Source of the DNA: Margaritifera margaritifera
Taxonomy: Eukaryota > Mollusca > Bivalvia > Unionida > Margaritiferidae
NCBI GenBank assembly: GCA_029931535.1
Contig: JAQPZY010001498.1
Span: 1,388,501 to 1,452,500, forward strand
Length of the DNA: 64,000 nt
Direction of reading: 5' to 3'
Part shown: piece after piece, positions 23,906 through 36,452 of the stretch
How the letters are laid out: each line of letters opens with the position of its first letter
Position numbering within the stretch: position 1 is the first letter of the stretch
The notes under the pieces: generated by a model
The model's input: the letters and a program-made list of their open reading frames with translations, nothing else
The model's database searches: none
What the model was told of the DNA's origin: nothing
Made by a program: the position numbers and the translations under genes

Positions 23906-24240
23906 ACAGTTATATGTGCATAGTCTTCTGTGATATCTCGAAAGCTATTGACCGCGTGTGGCTCAAAGGCATGCAGTGGCTGCGCGAGGATGGGGGGAGG
24001 GGGAGGGGGCTATTACCCCCGGGCGACGGGCAATGGGGGAGCGGTCGGGAGATTTTTTATTGCAACTGTAACCGGCGCTTAGATGATGGGGAGGGGTGTT
24101 GGACGTTGGCAACTGACATACAAACTTTTCTCTGTGGCAAAGTACGGGCTCCACTAAAGAACATTGCCCCCGGGCGCCTCGAGCCCTCGCGGTGCCACTG
24201 AAGGCATGATGCATAAGCTTCAAGAATATGGCGTTCGTAG
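23906..24240 (+). pseudogene. LINE reverse-transcriptase fragment split by a MITE
   Basis: The plus-strand frame contains CIVFCDISKAIDRVWLKGM, the classic non-LTR reverse-transcriptase block holding the first catalytic Asp (FCDISKAFDRVW type). It is cut by a 227-bp insertion. The coding continues after the insertion as MHKLQEYGVR. The reading frame is continuous across the ancestral site if the insertion and one copy of its 8-bp duplication are removed, which shows the order of events. The remainder of the LINE is absent. The fragment is non-functional. Confidence 0.75.
23974..24200. mobile_element. hAT-like non-autonomous element, G/C-run family (copy 2), inside LINE
   Basis: Perfect 8-bp flanks AAGGCATG (23966-23973 and 24201-24208). 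The ends are CAGTGGCTGCGCGAGG and the complement of CAGTGGCACCGCGAGG. The interior shares ACTGACATA(C/A)AAACT and CCACTAAAGAACATTGCCCC with the copies at 12720 and 34444. Confidence 0.92.
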
Positions 24241-24246
24241 TCAATG

Positions 24247-24625
24247 CTGTCTTTGTTCGCCGATTATAGTTCGTTCCGGACAGTATCGCGAATGATATCC
24301 GCGCCTGTTTCTCGTTTAATTTTCACGTCAGCGTCTCGAAATGTAGCTAAAATTATCGAATTCGCTTCTTGCACAAATGATTTAGACATAATTCTTATCG
24401 ACATACAGCACAACACTATAAATTTTATACATGCTGAAAAACAGTGGTCTGTGCACCTGTGAACCGCCATGTTCGTTCTCATATTGTGGAAGAGTCCATT
24501 TTTGATACAGCACTGAGCTTTATGCAACCGTCGCGTGCCACATGTAAACAAGCATCGTCTGCATCGTCTAGAATTTTCTTTAATTAGCATTCTATTTTCA
24601 CCTAAAATGTCAATGTCAACAACAA
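24247..24625 (-). repeat. Interspersed repeat shared with 27965-28245 (possible coding relic)
   Basis: Read on the minus strand, this segment carries LATFRDADVKIKRETGADII followed by RDTVRNEL. The plus strand at about 28110-28215 encodes a similar but broken version. Blocks such as GACTCTTCCAC, CTGTATGTCGAT and GGCGCGGATATCA are shared in order. A 121-codon minus frame is open here. It could be a transposon gene or a processed gene fragment; the family is not recognised. Confidence 0.6.
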
Positions 24626-24720
24626 CCAAAAAAAAAAAAAAAACAACTAAAGAAAAAATTGCCTAAAAATGAATGTAATCAACCTTTGAATATAAAGAAA
24701 TGCACAGTAAACAGCTTTGG

Positions 24721-24752
<32 letters not shown>
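24721..24752. repeat. (AAT)n microsatellite
   Basis: About ten triplets. Confidence 0.95.
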
Positions 24753-25933
<1,181 letters not shown>

Positions 25934-26640
25934 TACACAATTTATTAATACTGCATAATTTGATTAACAATATGTAACTAAAATATTGTTTAGTGGAAAC
26001 ATACAAAGGAGAGTGAGGGTCAGAAAAAAAGCAAATTACCATGCAGACTAAAAGCCGTTTTCTAATATGACAATAATACAAGTTCCAATTTAATGATGAT
26101 AGTAATAGATTTCTTCCAACTGTTTAGCTCTATTGGTCATGGACCAGTAAAAACCTTATTAAATGGCACATTGCGCATCATCCACCCATTACAAAATGTT
26201 CTATTGCTTCTCCAGGAATAGTTGGTTGTAAATTAAAAGAGTTCAGACTGGCTGTCCAACTTGGTCATTTCATGATGTTCTTGACATGAACTTTATCTTG
26301 GACAATAAATGAATAACAACTGGATTTTAATTTTAAATCTGAACATAAACATGGAATCTAACACATAGCCTCCACTTTTTAATTGTTCATCCCAATTACA
26401 TGTTTTCAATGTGGCATTACCTCCTTTGACACATTATCATCATAAATGTGATATGCCTCAATTCAATTAAGTTTCATATTTCAACAAACTTTTAAATGAC
26501 CATTGATAAGTAATTTCTAACTAACAAAATCTGTGCAACTATGCCAAAGGACAATTTGCTTGCAAGGTATTTCACCATTCATACAGTAAGAAACATGACA
26601 TATAGTTACAGTGTACTAAACCTAGGTGAGATACACAGTG

Positions 26641-26690
26641 GCTGACTGGTATGGCCGAGTGGTTATGGTTGTGACTCAAGATTGATTTCA
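26641..26690 (+). mobile_element. Truncated tRNA(Ser)-like SINE head
   Basis: GGTATGGCCGAGTGGTTATGG followed by GACTCAAGATTGATTTC resembles the A-box half and anticodon arm of a Ser/Leu-type tRNA-derived SINE, but no B-box follows. It is a relic. The surrounding 25.9-27.2 kb shows nothing else. Confidence 0.5.
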
Positions 26691-27243
26691 TATCAAACAA
26701 GGAAATAAAGTCATCACAAGGACTAGAAAAAATCCAATTAGTCTTTACAAACGAAGACATAATCGTACATTAGGATAACATTTTCTTTAAGAATCATTGC
26801 TTCTTGGAACAACTGACCTGAAACAGGTTTTAAATGCAGTGAATTTAACCCATACTGGAATGATCTGTCCTTTGAATTATCTCCAGACTATTAACAATAT
26901 ATACAAATTCCAACATTCCTATGTTTAGATAAAAAAAATATGAAAAAAGGTCATGAATAGTTAACAAAACAACAGATGACCGTGGATCCAACATGTTATC
27001 AAGTAAGTTTTGTGAGTTTGAATAACAACAGGATGACCGTTCTGAAGTATGGAGTTGCTTTTGTTTTTTTTTAAAACCCTCCTTACTGCAGGCCTTCTTT
27101 GGATACACGCACTAGTATTAACAAATAACAAAACTTCCACATTCATAGCCACATGATACCCAGAAGTATCTGGCAAGTAATTATTGCTATAAAAATTAAA
27201 CGGTTAGGGAAAACTGTGCAATAATAGGGTCAATGGAACCTTC

Positions 27244-27246
<3 letters not shown>

Positions 27247-27310
<64 letters not shown>
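27247..27310. repeat. (AT)n microsatellite
   Basis: About 64 bp of AT. Confidence 0.97.
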
Positions 27311-27312
<2 letters not shown>

Positions 27313-27964
27313 TGAAGAAATCCATATCTAGCCATAATAATAGTTGCATGAGCTGAAACATATTCTGGCAACTGTTTAAACATTTTTGGCAGTATCATGG
27401 TGATCATAATTTTAATCTTTAGTGTCTCTATAAGGAATGTACAAGGTCACTATCCCAGTGCTAATTTATTTGTCACTTGAATTTGTTGACTTGATAGTTT
27501 CTTCAAAAATAACTTCAGAAGTAAAAAAAATAACATTATAGCTGATTGCATGCGGGTGAAACTGTTTTTGTGTAAAAGTATATTTTTCATTATTATGCTA
27601 CCAGTCAGCATAAGTTCTGTAATAAGTTGTCTTAATGCTAAATTATTATACTATCTCAATTCTTATATAAAGGATGCCGTGGAAATGTATGGCCTCGAAA
27701 ATAGGTAACTGCTTGTGGATGTTCTTCTATGTCCTTTAAAAAAAAAAGAAGAAAAAACAATAAAACAAATGATTTCTGTTTAATGTATGTTATGCTATGA
27801 TTTGTCTGATGAGCAATACAATCTATATTTCGATACAAAGAAAACGACTTGTTATGAGAAGATAACCGTCTGACATAATTTAAGTACATGCATAGCGATG
27901 CAATTGCCAAGAAATCGCAAGGGAGGCATCTGGATTATGACTGAAAATAGCCGAATAGGAAAGC

Positions 27965-28245
27965 TGATCACTTCTTAATAAGCAATCGACTCTTCCACAT
28001 GTCATGGCGTCGTCAAAGAATTGCATGTAAACAGACCACCCTGTTTCGGCATATATTGAATGACATGTGTTTCCACTGTATGTCGATTCAAATGGTGTTG
28101 AAATAGTTCGTGCGCGAAACGAGTAAAGTATATTTAGCTACATTTAAAGACGCTGATCTGAAAGTTAACTGAGCTATGGGCGCGGATATCACTCGCAGTG
28201 CTGTACGGAACGGACTATAGTTGTCTGTAGACAAAGACAAAACGT
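27965..28245 (+). repeat. Second copy of the 24.2-24.6 kb interspersed repeat
   Basis: Shared blocks with the minus strand of 24247-24625 run from GACTCTTCCACAT to GGAACGGACTATAG. A conserved core (AGCTACATTTAAAGACGCTGA, positions about 28138-28158) keeps conservative amino-acid changes, but an in-frame TGA at about 28170 and indels upstream break the frame. It ends about 50 bp before the LINE remnant. Confidence 0.6.
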
Positions 28246-28292
28246 GGTTCTAAATTTAGAAGAAAAAAATGTCAAATATTAAAATGATAAAA

Positions 28293-29877
28293 TCTGCAGT
28301 TGGATCCGTACTGGGTCCATTACTTTTTCTTGCATATGTAAATTAAATTGCAGACGCCTTGTATAGTGTAACTAGGTTACATGCAGACGCCTTATATAGT
28401 GTAACTATGTTACATGCAGACGCCTTACATAGCGTAACTAGGTTACATGCAGACGCCTTATATAGTGTAACTATGTTACATGCAGACGTCTTATATAGTG
28501 TAACTAGGTTACATGCAGACGCCTTATATAGTGTAACTATGTTACATGCAGACGCCTTATATAGTGTAACTAGGTTAAATGCAGACGCCTTATATAGTGT
28601 AACTATGTTACATGCAGACGCCTTATATAGTGTAACTAGGTTACATGCAGACGCCTTATATAGTGTAACTATGTTACATGCAGACGCCTTATATAGTGTA
28701 ACTATGTTACATGCAGACGCCTTATATAGTGTAACTAGGTTAAATGCAAATGCCTTATATAGTGTAAGCAGGTTACATCCAGACGCCTTATATAGCGTAA
28801 CTAGGTTACATGCAGACGCCTTATATAGTGTAACTAGGTTACATGAAGATGATAGATCTTGAGATCTTAAAGATATTGAACAAACTGTTAAAGAAGTATT
28901 GGAACTAACCAATGAACGGAAAAAGACAATGGTTCCTCACCCTAAATCCATCAAAAACTGAAGCCATCCTATTCATTAGTACTGATGCTATATGATGGTA
29001 CACCGATCACATTTTTAAAAACCCATAAAACCTTCCATCCTTTCAAATGATGGTAACTGAAAGTAAGACATATTAACGATCTCATTGTAAAGGTTTCTTA
29101 AGTGATTGCCACCATTAGGACATATATGTTTAAATTAAGTAGACACTCTTTAAATAAAATGTATATAGTCTTTGTTACACCCATACTCTAATATGCCGAT
29201 GCTGTCTGGGATGGATGTAGTGAAACGGATACTAATAGATTTAAAAAGTTCAAGATCAGAGTGTTTGTACAATGAATCTGGCTAGGTACCCTTAAAATTA
29301 CGGAGACAGGCTAATAAATGAGTAACCTTTTACAAAGTCGCTCATCATATGACACCAAATTTTTTCAACCAATTCTCACCTCGACCTGATGCTGAAAATG
29401 AAGACGGCAGATACTGCCTGAGAAATAAGTACAACTACTCTATTCCTTTCTATTATCTCCAGATTTCAGCTAAATTATTCGTGCCTTCAACAGCCAAATT
29501 ATGGATTGACTTATTCAAGAAGCGTGTACTCTCATACTTCTTGAAAGAAGAAAGGAAAATGTATGTCCTTCATACGCGATTATGAAAGAAATGTTTATCT
29601 CTAACGATGGATACTTTTGTAAGTAATATTAACGTCTATTCGATGTGTGATTGCCTTGAAGCAAATGGAACGACGGATCATTACTTTTGTAATGTATATT
29701 TTATGACATTCCTAGGCGACATTTAATGAACTCTTGCAAGCACTAGCCGGGCCATCATTTGTAAAGGTGCTTTTATTTGGAAACGAAAATATTAACAATA
29801 TAATCGACTGGAATATATTCAATCAAGTCCAAATCGTTATCAAAGAACTAGGTCTAAAACGATTACAAATTCCTTAA
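28293..29877 (+). pseudogene. LINE (non-LTR) pol remnant with tandem expansion in the RT palm
   Basis: In order, the plus strand shows an RT block GSVLGPLLFLAYVN (28302-28343). An in-frame TAA follows at 28344-28346, then the expanded LYSVTRLHAD segment ending in EDDRS, where the catalytic Asp pair is expected. Next comes the helix LKDIEQTVKEVLELTNE, then the post-RT block FVTP.L.YADAVWDG with an in-frame stop, with frameshifts between. At 29349-29585 the frame CLRNKYNYSIPFYYL...SAKLFVPSTAKLWIDL is typical of LINE C-termini. The final part (LLFGNENINN...) ends at TAA 29875-29877, preceded by a C...H-type putative zinc region. The style is Jockey/CR1-L2-like. It is dead, with several stops and frame changes. 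Confidence 0.8.
28350..28844. repeat. 33-bp minisatellite, 15 copies, inside the LINE RT
   Basis: Copies begin every 33 bp from 28350 to 28812. The unit is GCAGACGCCTTATATAGTGT plus AACTAGGTTACAT. Units alternate AACTAGG and AACTATG through much of the array, suggesting a 66-bp higher-order step. It encodes eleven residues per unit (DALYSVTRLHA or DALYSVTMLHA) and stays in frame with the LINE. Confidence 0.97.
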
Positions 29878-29995
29878 CAAGTTATATGTAATAACTACCC
29901 AAACCGTTACCAGTTAACCTCAGTCAGAAAAACCTTATGTACAGCGTGTGAACTGGCAAGAATTACAGCATAATCAAAATGTACACTTTCTAAGG

Positions 29996-30215
29996 GAACC
30001 CGGGTGGCCGAGAGGTCGAAGGCGCTCGCCTTTACAGATCACTAACATCTCATGTCTGTCCGCGTGGGTTCTAGTCTCGGCTCGGCCAACGTGGGTTTGT
30101 GAGAAAGTTTGCCAGTAGCTTCCCGTGGGTCGGTGGTTCTTCCTCCACCACAACATACTGGCCGTCATGTATAGTCTATCATATGCTGAAAAATCGCGTT
30201 AACCCCCACCCCAAC
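29996..30215 (+). mobile_element. tRNA-derived SINE (family 2)
   Basis: The head GGTGGCCGAGAGGTCGAAGG resembles a Leu/Ser-type tRNA A-box region, with B-box GGGTTCTAGTC, then a body CGGCTCGGCCAACGTGGGTT, AAGTTTGCCAGTAGC and GTTCTTCCTCCACC, ending near GCGTTAACCCCCACC. Copies at 30358 and 47994 share the body. Confidence 0.85.
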
Positions 30216-30357
30216 CCCAAAACAAATCCACTGTCTAAGATCTCGTGAAATTTACGTGTTACATTTGATGACACAAAGGTATTTCACGCTTGCCTTTGCA
30301 CGAGCTCTACGTATACATACCACCTTTAATTCTCTTTTTCTTTTTTTCGTATTCTCC

Positions 30358-30535
30358 GGGGGCCCAGGGTGGCCGAGTTGTCTAAGACACTTGCCTTCAC
30401 AGATCACTGACATTTCACCTCTGTCCGCGTGGGTTCGAGTCTCGGCTCAGCCAACGTGGGTGTGTGGGAAAGCTTGCTAGTATATTCCGGTGGATCGGTG
30501 GTTCTTCCCGGGATTTTGCGTTAAACCCATAAAAC
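30358..30535 (+). mobile_element. tRNA-derived SINE (family 2), internally deleted
   Basis: Head GGGTGGCCGAGTTGTCTAAG, B-box GGGTTCGAGTC, body GGCTCAGCCAACGTGGGTGT, tail GCGTTAAACCCATAAAACC. It lacks the CCTCCACC...GCCGTCAT segment found in the other copies. Flanks TATTCTCCGG and CATTCTCGG may be a worn target duplication. Confidence 0.88.
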
Positions 30536-30692
30536 CAAACCAATCACATTCTCGGCCATTGTACGCAGTAATCAGTACCAACCAGGCCTTTTCTCAGGAT
30601 CAATCAGATGCTAAATGTTGAACTTGTGTGTTGCTATCGTTAGAATAACTTAGACACAAAATCGTAAGATCTCTGAACTTTCAAAGGAAGAA

Positions 30693-30734
<42 letters not shown>
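30693..30734. repeat. (GT)n microsatellite
   Basis: About 42 bp of GT. Confidence 0.96.
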
Positions 30735-30738
<4 letters not shown>

Positions 30739-31435
30739 GTAAAGTTTGAGTAAAGATGGTACTAGTATTATTCTGTAGCATATCTGAGAAAAGCAGATTC
30801 ATGTATATTTATAACACTGGGCTGCATCCGAGACACACGTTATACGTTTTTCATTTCATATGTAAAGCTTTTTTTTTCTTTTAAAGAAAATGTTGGGAGT
30901 AAGAAAGTTTATTCACATTTTCAATTTGCTTGTACATTTGCTCAGCTTACTAATTACGTCTGCTGTTACGAGGCGACGGGGCTCTCGGGTCAACCGGTTA
31001 CCGTTATAGCCCTTAAAAGAATCAACCACTTCTCATGAGGCCTACCTACTTTAAGATATTCATCTTATTATTCATCTAATTTGTCAGAATTTTCAACTTC
31101 TGTGCTTATGAATTCGACTAAAAAAATGTCTGTGTTTTTCCTTGGCAGCAGCACATAGTACAGTTTTGGAGTCTTCTAGCTGCAAACCACATTTAATTTG
31201 TTGACGCTCAGTTGCAAGCTGAATTTGGAGGAATTATATGTTAGCAACAAAATATCCCTGAGCAGCCACCCTTTCAAATCACCCATTTCAATTTCATTCT
31301 TAGCTTTAAATCGCTTTCTTCAAATGATACAGGTTCTATGTGATAACGCTTCTCTGTAATTTATAAGAATATTTCCTTTTTCACAAGAACCACGACAATG
31401 TATTTAGTTATGTATTGAATGTATGTATCTTGATA

Positions 31436-31437
<2 letters not shown>

Positions 31438-31520
<83 letters not shown>
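31438..31520. repeat. (AT)n microsatellite
   Basis: About 80 bp of AT. Confidence 0.97.
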
Positions 31521-31523
<3 letters not shown>

Positions 31524-32536
31524 GGAAAGATATAGAGGTTATTTCGCTTGAATTGACATTTATATTGTTCGAGAAATGACAGAAAATGTAATGAAATTGC
31601 AAAATATGAAATTAATTTTGACGGAACCAATCATGAGTACGACTCCTGCTTATACTTTAAAGGTCAACGGAAGCAGGTACTTCCTCTGCGATTATACGGG
31701 TCTAAACAACTACTATTCAGGGAAGTATTTTACACCAGTACCAAATATCACTCTTTAAGTAGGCATAAACAATGGTATTTTGGCTCATCCGGGAATCGAG
31801 ATATTTAACAGTCTTCTTCAAAAATTAGTGAGTTCATGTCGACATACTACACGACTACGCAAAGCTTTATTTTATACTATAGTCCAAAATAATGCAGCAA
31901 ACATATTTGAAACCGAGTAATTACATTTTTTAGTATAGTAATAAGTTATTCAGAAACAATGAACTTTTCGTATGTTCACTTCAACCAACGCGTGTTTCGT
32001 ATTCTTGTTGATATAAACTCATCTGTTTGTAAAGGTCATAATAGTGCTACTGACCAATATTTATGTTTTCATTTGAACTTTATTGTTTTATTACGTCAGA
32101 GTAAGGACGTCTAATTGCTTCTTTACGTGTGAAAAATTTAAGAACTCAACTTTGCATTCAATGTACAAACATTATCAATGGATACATTCCAAAGCCAGGT
32201 TTATGTTATCGAATTTGTTATAAAAAAACACGGATTATTAGAGGGAAATCGAACATAAAAAAACAGACCCGGTTAACGAAATGTACAGGGTTTGGCATGC
32301 AATTTATTGATTCCAAAATCAGCCGATTTTTATTATTGTTTAAAGTTAACACGAATATTTTTCTACAAAACAATTACCCTTATACTGTAAAAGTAATGTA
32401 GCAATAACTGCATTTACAAAATACTTCAAAGAAGATTTTGTATAGCAGTGTAAAGTGGTGTACTAATACAATGTATTCACAAAATTCTTATATCCTCTTC
32501 GTAACTACTATCATCAGATAAGGCACTGACGAGCTT
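31521..32536. other. No supported gene
   Basis: The frames at 31576-31758 and 32129-32401 (plus) are short. The first has a coding-like second half (VNGSRYFLCDYTGLNNYYSG) but no convincing splice structure. Confidence 0.4.
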
Positions 32537-32700
32537 CATTTGAACTTTTATGTTAAGGCCCAAAAGGTTATTTTATACAGGCCTCCATTTGAACTTTTAT
32601 GTTAAGGCCCAAAAGGTTATTTTATACAGGCCTCCATTTGAAATTTTATGTTAAGGCCAAAAAGGCTATTTTATACAGGCCTCCATTTGAACTTTTATGT
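32537..32700. repeat. 49-bp minisatellite, about 3.3 copies
   Basis: Copies start at 32537, 32586, 32635 and 32684 (partial). The unit begins CATTTGAACTTTTATGTTAA and ends ACAGGCCTC. Confidence 0.95.
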
Positions 32701-33424
32701 TTCACTGTATCTTCTATTCTCCTTTGAAAAGTACCCTTTAATCTTCTTTTCTTGTTTTTATCATTTGAATCCATTTCAGTACTTTATGTAAATTATTGGT
32801 GTTCCTGATTCATAGCACATTCTCAAGCCAATAAAAACCCTCTTTTAATGTTAATATAGGGGTCCTATTCCATGCTGAACCAGATTTTATTTTCTTGGCA
32901 AACCTCGGATTTACGATGGTTTCAAGGTTTACTGTCGTGAACATTGCCACTTTTTGTGATTTTAATCACGAGGACGGTCGCTAATAGAGGATTTTAAAAT
33001 CAGCTACCGCAGTAAAGTATACAGCAGTCACGTTATTTATGCAGAGACAGATCTGCATCAAAAGAATATTAAATATAAGTAAAACCTACTGGAAAATGTG
33101 TACACGCACTTTCTTTCTTTCATTAACTTATCCGTAATCACTGTACACACACACACACACGCACGCACGCACACACATACACACATATATATAATTTCCT
33201 TCTTTCATCACTATTTAGTGCAGCAAGAATGACATTCATCAACTCTTTAGCGGCCCCTCATCCAACAACAACAATATCATCGTCGTCATCACCAGAAAGC
33301 ACAGCAATAGCTTCTTTATTATCGTCCCAAATTTCTACCACTTAGACAGGCTACAATGACTTGCGTGATCCGGAATTGGACAAGAAAGTTTTGTCGTCCT
33401 TTATGGAAAGTATGAGTGTGACGA
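32701..33424. other. No gene; small AC microsatellite
   Basis: (AC)n with GCAC units at about 33146-33188, then a short (CAT/CGT)n stretch near 33280. Otherwise nothing is recognisable. Confidence 0.5.
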
Positions 33425-33560
33425 GATATGATTGGTGGGGTTTGGCGTTTTTCGGCACAGCAACACAAGTAGGTCATTAAGTGCCGAGGCAATTGGAGTA
33501 AAGTGGCTTGCCCAAGGACACACCAATTGTAGTCGACCTGGACTGATTCGATGGTAACAC
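33425..33560 (-). mobile_element. tRNA-derived SINE (family 3), body fragment
   Basis: On the minus strand the segment reads TTGCCTCGGCACTTAATGAC, CTACTTGTGTTGCTG and GCCG, the same body as the copy at 46019-46185. A weak B-box relic lies at its 5' side. A 135-codon minus frame over it is incidental. Confidence 0.75.
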
Positions 33561-34336
33561 GAGATATGACAGCCTCCTCAACATTTCTTGATGTTGTCGG
33601 TATGACTCTCATGTTTACTAGTTGTTGTCGGCATTGCGACTTTAGAGCTAATAAAACTTCAACCACACAAATGAAATGATAGAAAGACAGTAACAGAAAT
33701 AAAAAAGACGCTATAGGAACAGCCAATCAAGGTAGCGTTAGCAAGAAATATAAATGAACTTTATTCTGGAATGAATCATTCTTACCTAGAAAACACATCA
33801 GTGCATAGCTGTACGTAATTTAACAGTTTACCTGGAAGCTGAACATTTCGATTATTTGAAGAAACTTTGTGATCGAATACATTTGTTTCCTTACATTAAT
33901 TAAATGGTCAAAGAGATAAAGAGAAGGTCACAAGAATACAGTTATGGGGCCGAATGAGAACAAATTATACCTTAAAAAGACAAACACACATATATTTATA
34001 ATTTCTGTCATACGTTTTGCTTTGTAAGAAATTACTATGATAATATCAGAAAAATATTATAAACTATTAAATAATGTGACGAGCTTGCACAATTAACACT
34101 TATAACCTTTTTATAAGATAAAATTAAGGTTATGATATTTTAGTGTTATGTAATGATAGGGCGTATTTTTAAACATGCCAAATAAATATTTTCAATTATT
34201 AAGTAGAATAAATACATAACTGTGGAGGAATTTCATAATTCAAACTGTGTGAATTTAGTCGTGCCATTATTTTTGGCGTATATTTCATTTCGTAATCCAT
34301 TTATTGTTCGTTTTGATAATTAGAGTAGTGTTAGAG

Positions 34337-34338
<2 letters not shown>
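33561..34338. other. No supported feature
   Basis: AT-rich DNA without open frames of note. Confidence 0.5.

Positions 34339-34395
<57 letters not shown>
34339..34395. repeat. (GA)n microsatellite
   Basis: About 57 bp of GA. Confidence 0.97.
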
Positions 34396-34397
<2 letters not shown>

Positions 34398-34443
34398 ATC
34401 AGTCGTAAAGTATGTTGTATGCTACAAATGAGTGGGGTCGAAT

Positions 34444-34691
34444 CAGTGCAAACGCAACCGGGCGCCAGGTGAAGGGAGAAGCAGCCAAGATTGTTTTCCC
34501 CTGAAATTTTCATCGTATTTCACCTTTACCTTAGTCTAATGAGGGCAATTCTTCACAAAACTTATTTTTTTTTTTTTTGAGGGGGGGGGGGGGGGAACTG
34601 ACATAAAAACTGTTCTCTGTAAAAATGTAGGGGTGCCACTAAAGACCATTCCCCCCCCCCCCGGGCGCCTCAAACCGTCGCGCCGCCATTG
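34444..34691. mobile_element. hAT-like non-autonomous element, G/C-run family (copy 3)
   Basis: The left end CAGTGCAAACGCAACCGGG and the complement of the right end CAATGGCGGCGCGACGG are imperfect inverted repeats. Flanks GGTCGAAT (34436-34443) and GATCGAAT (34692-34699) match at 7 of 8. The interior shares ACTGACATAAAAACTGTTCT and GGGGTGCCACTAAAGA with the other copies. T, G and C homopolymer runs have expanded here. Confidence 0.85.
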
Positions 34692-34699
34692 GATCGAAT

Positions 34700-35505
34700 T
34701 CTGCGTTCTCTGATGACGTAGCTGCACATTTCCTTTCATAGCATTTTATAATCAAGGTATTGCCCTCAGGTAATGTAAATTATATGTTAAACTCTTAGGG
34801 TAAGGTCATTTTGTACCCTAATCCTTTCTATTCCGGACAGATGTTCATTTAAGGAAGAAAGTTATTTTTAAAAACTAAGGAAGAGAGTTATTTTTAAAAA
34901 CTATCTGCAGCTGTTTATTATTACCAGTCTCGGGCGGAGACCCGCGATTCTCGTGGGGGCAAGACTAGCAGTGTTCGATAAAGACGGAACATTTTGGCAT
35001 AAACAACAACAACACGATTATTTCAAACCACAGGAAAATCATTTTTACCCCAAGATTAAAAAGAATGATTTGATGAGCAAAGGCGATAACGAAGCATAAT
35101 AAATGTCATTATCTTATCACATATTTATCTCAGAAAAGTATATTATGGGCTGTCTGTATTATATGCAGTAGCGGATCAAGATATTTAAATGCAGAGATTT
35201 GTCCGAAATTAGATAGTATTTTTGCTTTTAAATGTTGAAGTCTCAGTAGACATAGTAAACGTCAAAATGGTTTTTTACTAGAAAGTTGGGCTTATACGTA
35301 AAGGAATAAAATACTCATTCATTTTTTCTGATTCTTGATTACTTTGAATTTGTGCCCTCGTACACCCTAATGAACATTATTACATTTCTTATACAAAATG
35401 TAGCATACAAAATTTATTTTTTATACAGTCGCGATTACATGAGGAAAAAGAAAAACATTTGTGGGGCATATTTTGCGGCTATTCACTCCAGAGACAACAA
35501 TGGTG
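34700..35505. other. No gene; short direct duplication
   Basis: AAGGAAGA(A/G)AGTTATTTTT is duplicated in tandem with a 27-bp period at 34853-34906. CAGTAGCGGATCAAGATA at about 35168 resembles a hAT left end without a visible partner. Confidence 0.5.
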
Positions 35506-35525
35506 AATGTATGTATGTATGTATG

Positions 35526-35559
<34 letters not shown>

Positions 35560-35656
35560 TGTATGTATGTATGTATGTATGTATGTATGTATGTATGTAT
35601 GTATGTATGTATGTATGTATGTATGTATGCATGCATGCATGCATGCATGCATGCAT
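35506..35656. repeat. (ATGT)n passing into (ATGC)n microsatellite
   Basis: About 120 bp of GTAT/ATGT tetranucleotide with one TATAT break changes to about 27 bp of ATGC (from about 35629), which is self-complementary. Confidence 0.97.
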
Positions 35657-36375
35657 ATTTGTTTCACATCCGTGAACAACAGATGTTAATACAAGGACTA
35701 ATAATAATGCAAAAATCTTAATCGATTAATTCAGGAATATTTCGAGAAACTATAAACACTGAAAATTAAAAAATAGCGTTAACAATCAAACTTGCGAATT
35801 TGTAGACTTTCAATCAAGGAACCGCTATTCATTGCAGAACCTCCTTCGTGACTTTTCGACGTTGGTAAAAAGTAATTCAAAAACAGTCTGTATCATTACG
35901 CAGTGTGGACTATAGTGATACAGATAGAGAATGGACATGCAAGAACGACAATCCTAACGAAATACTTTCAATGCACTAATTTTCTTGGTGTACCAATTTC
36001 GTGGATTTAATGTTTGCTACAAGCTAAGAACTTAAAGACCCAACGAACAATGGTTCTTCTGTAGTGTGAACCGTAAGCTGAGGCGCTGAGTATAGTGGGT
36101 CACTAGGTCAGTACACTAGAATGCTTAGACATGTCACCATTTTTAAAATTGGTAATCACAGAGTATCTTACCATTACAGAATGTAGACAGCGTTAGACTT
36201 GGGACCTTGCTGTAGCCAATGTCTCTCTAGACTTTCCTTGTTAAAAACAGAAACATAGTTGACAAGCTTCTACCCGAGAAGTTAGAAATGTTTCACCGTT
36301 TCACCTTAGCTGTTATTGTCTGTATCCCTTACTAAAAAATCTGCAAAGATTATGTGTACACATGCATGTATGTAT

Positions 36376-36377
<2 letters not shown>
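35657..36377. other. No supported feature
   Basis: No long frame, transposon end or RNA gene seen. Confidence 0.5.

Positions 36378-36450
<73 letters not shown>
36378..36450. repeat. (TA)n microsatellite
   Basis: About 72 bp of TA after a short TATG run. Confidence 0.97.

Positions 36451-36452
<2 letters not shown>

Noticed and set aside
28343..28912. 189-codon minus-strand repeat protein (LVTLYKASACN units)
   Set aside because: It is the antisense of the 33-bp array within the LINE; the plus strand explains the sequence.
33319..33726. 135-codon minus-strand frame
   Set aside because: It overlaps a SINE body; no domain or splice context.
35168..35190. hAT left end CAGTAGCGGATCAAG
   Set aside because: No inverted partner or 8-bp duplication was found within a few hundred bases.
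35507..35689. Met-Tyr-Val-Cys repeat proteins
   Set aside because: They are translations of the ATGT/ATGC microsatellite.
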